A stretch of 5,564 nucleotides of DNA from DASPWW01 sp035637595. Lineage in GTDB: Bacteria; Actinomycetota; Thermoleophilia; Solirubrobacterales; 70-9. Each line of letters starts with the position of its first letter. Within the stretch, counting starts at the first letter, position 1. Made by a program: the position numbers and the translations under genes. Location: assembly GCA_035637595.1 (NCBI GenBank), contig DASPWW010000150.1, forward strand, positions 1 to 5,564, given 5' to 3'. This document shows, in pieces, positions 5,083 to 5,564 of the stretch. Below the pieces are notes generated by a model, which saw nothing but the letters and a program-made list of their open reading frames with translations, was not told where the DNA came from and did no database searches.

Positions 5083-5564
5083 ATGGCCCTGCGTGATACA
5101 TGGCACCGTGCGCTCGTCTATTTCGGACTCGCCGAGGATTACGACGAGGCAGGCGTCTACGAGCCCGACACGGGCACGGAGGGGGAGCTGCTCGAGGCCG
5201 AGCGCGCGCCGCGAACCGCGAACGTCAGGCGGATGGACCGCCGTCAGCGCCGCGACGAGATCGACGAGATCTTCGCCGACGAGCCCGCCGCCTCGCCGCG
5301 CACGCGCGTCCTGCGCCCCGTCGAGGGCAACGGCGGGGCCGAGGTCCAGGTCCACCTCGTCACGCCCAGGAACTTCAACGACGCCCAGGAGGTCGCCGAC
5401 AACTTCAAGCGATCGATCCCGGTGATCATGAACCTCCAGTCAGCCGAGACCGAGCTGTCGCGGCGCCTGATCGACTTCACCTCCGGCCTCACCTACGCGC
5501 TCGGTGGCGGAATGCAGAAGATCGCGGACAAGACCTTCCTGCTCACACCCGCCAACGTCGAGGT
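5083..5564 (+). CDS. sepF: Cell division protein SepF, 3' end cut by the window
   Basis: SepF binds FtsZ filaments and tethers them to the membrane during septum formation. In bacteria lacking FtsA it is the main Z-ring anchor. The 160 complete codons visible show an N-terminal membrane-binding helix (MALRDTWHRALVYFGLAED), an acidic, charged linker to about residue 85, and most of the globular SepF domain: VHLVTPRNFNDAQEVADNFK (90-109), PVIMNLQS (113-120), RRLIDFTSGLTYALGGGMQKI (127-147) and TFLLTPANVE (151-160). The frame is open to the last base; only a short C-terminal strand should be missing. The ATG is chosen because the MALRDTWHRALVYFGL start matches actinobacterial SepF proteins. Its ribosome site is unclear: AGAGAGG at 5061-5067 is 15 bases away, farther than usual. 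It follows yggS by 105 bases, with a probable promoter of its own. Confidence 0.95.
   Translation, partial: MALRDTWHRALVYFGLAEDYDEAGVYEPDTGTEGELLEAERAPRTANVRRMDRRQRRDEIDEIFADEPAASPRTRVLRPVEGNGGAEVQVHLVTPRNFNDAQEVADNFKRSIPVIMNLQSAETELSRRLIDFTSGLTYALGGGMQKIADKTFLLTPANVE

Noticed and set aside
3943..5355. 470-codon open frame on the minus strand across pgeF, yggS and sepF
   Set aside because: It is antisense to three clearly recognised genes and its product is compositionally biased with no domain. Long antisense frames are expected at this GC content.

Overview
The window is uniformly GC-rich, roughly 70 percent by eye, with intact, tightly packed housekeeping genes and GTG as well as ATG starts. 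A SepF gene directly downstream of a pgeF-yggS pair, together with high GC, points to a high-GC Gram-positive (Actinomycetota). A Thermoleophilia-like lineage (Solirubrobacterales/Gaiellales type) is my best guess from the look of the proteins, but no alignment was run.

Layout. 17-778 (+) is hisF, complete and with all expected active-site residues; a possible leaderless promoter sits just before it. 779-926 is the gap between two convergent 3' ends; it holds two inverted repeats that overlap and so exclude each other as hairpins, and it is the most unusual non-coding DNA here. 927-2396 (-) encodes a membrane-anchored, PQQ/BamB-like beta-propeller protein ending in a 72-residue Gly/Lys/His tail. 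Only 32 bases separate its start from the divergent start of a class II tRNA nucleotidyltransferase (cca-like, 2429-3565, +). Then come pgeF (3597-4340, +), yggS (4342-4977, +) and, after a 105-base gap with a good promoter candidate, sepF (from 5083, +, cut by the window end).

How the genes fit together. cca, pgeF and yggS look like one transcription unit: gaps are 31 bases and 1 base, and the last junction suggests translational coupling. The pgeF-yggS-sepF order is the familiar one downstream of ftsZ in Gram-positive division/cell-wall clusters, but here a tRNA-processing gene occupies the ftsZ position. sepF probably has its own promoter as well. hisF (histidine biosynthesis) and the propeller gene are independent units.

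I saw no CRISPR array, tRNA or rRNA gene, insertion sequence or phage gene. The window is mostly ordinary core genome. The items worth a second look are the nested palindromes at 857-921, the Lys/His-rich tail of the propeller protein, and the sepF upstream region.
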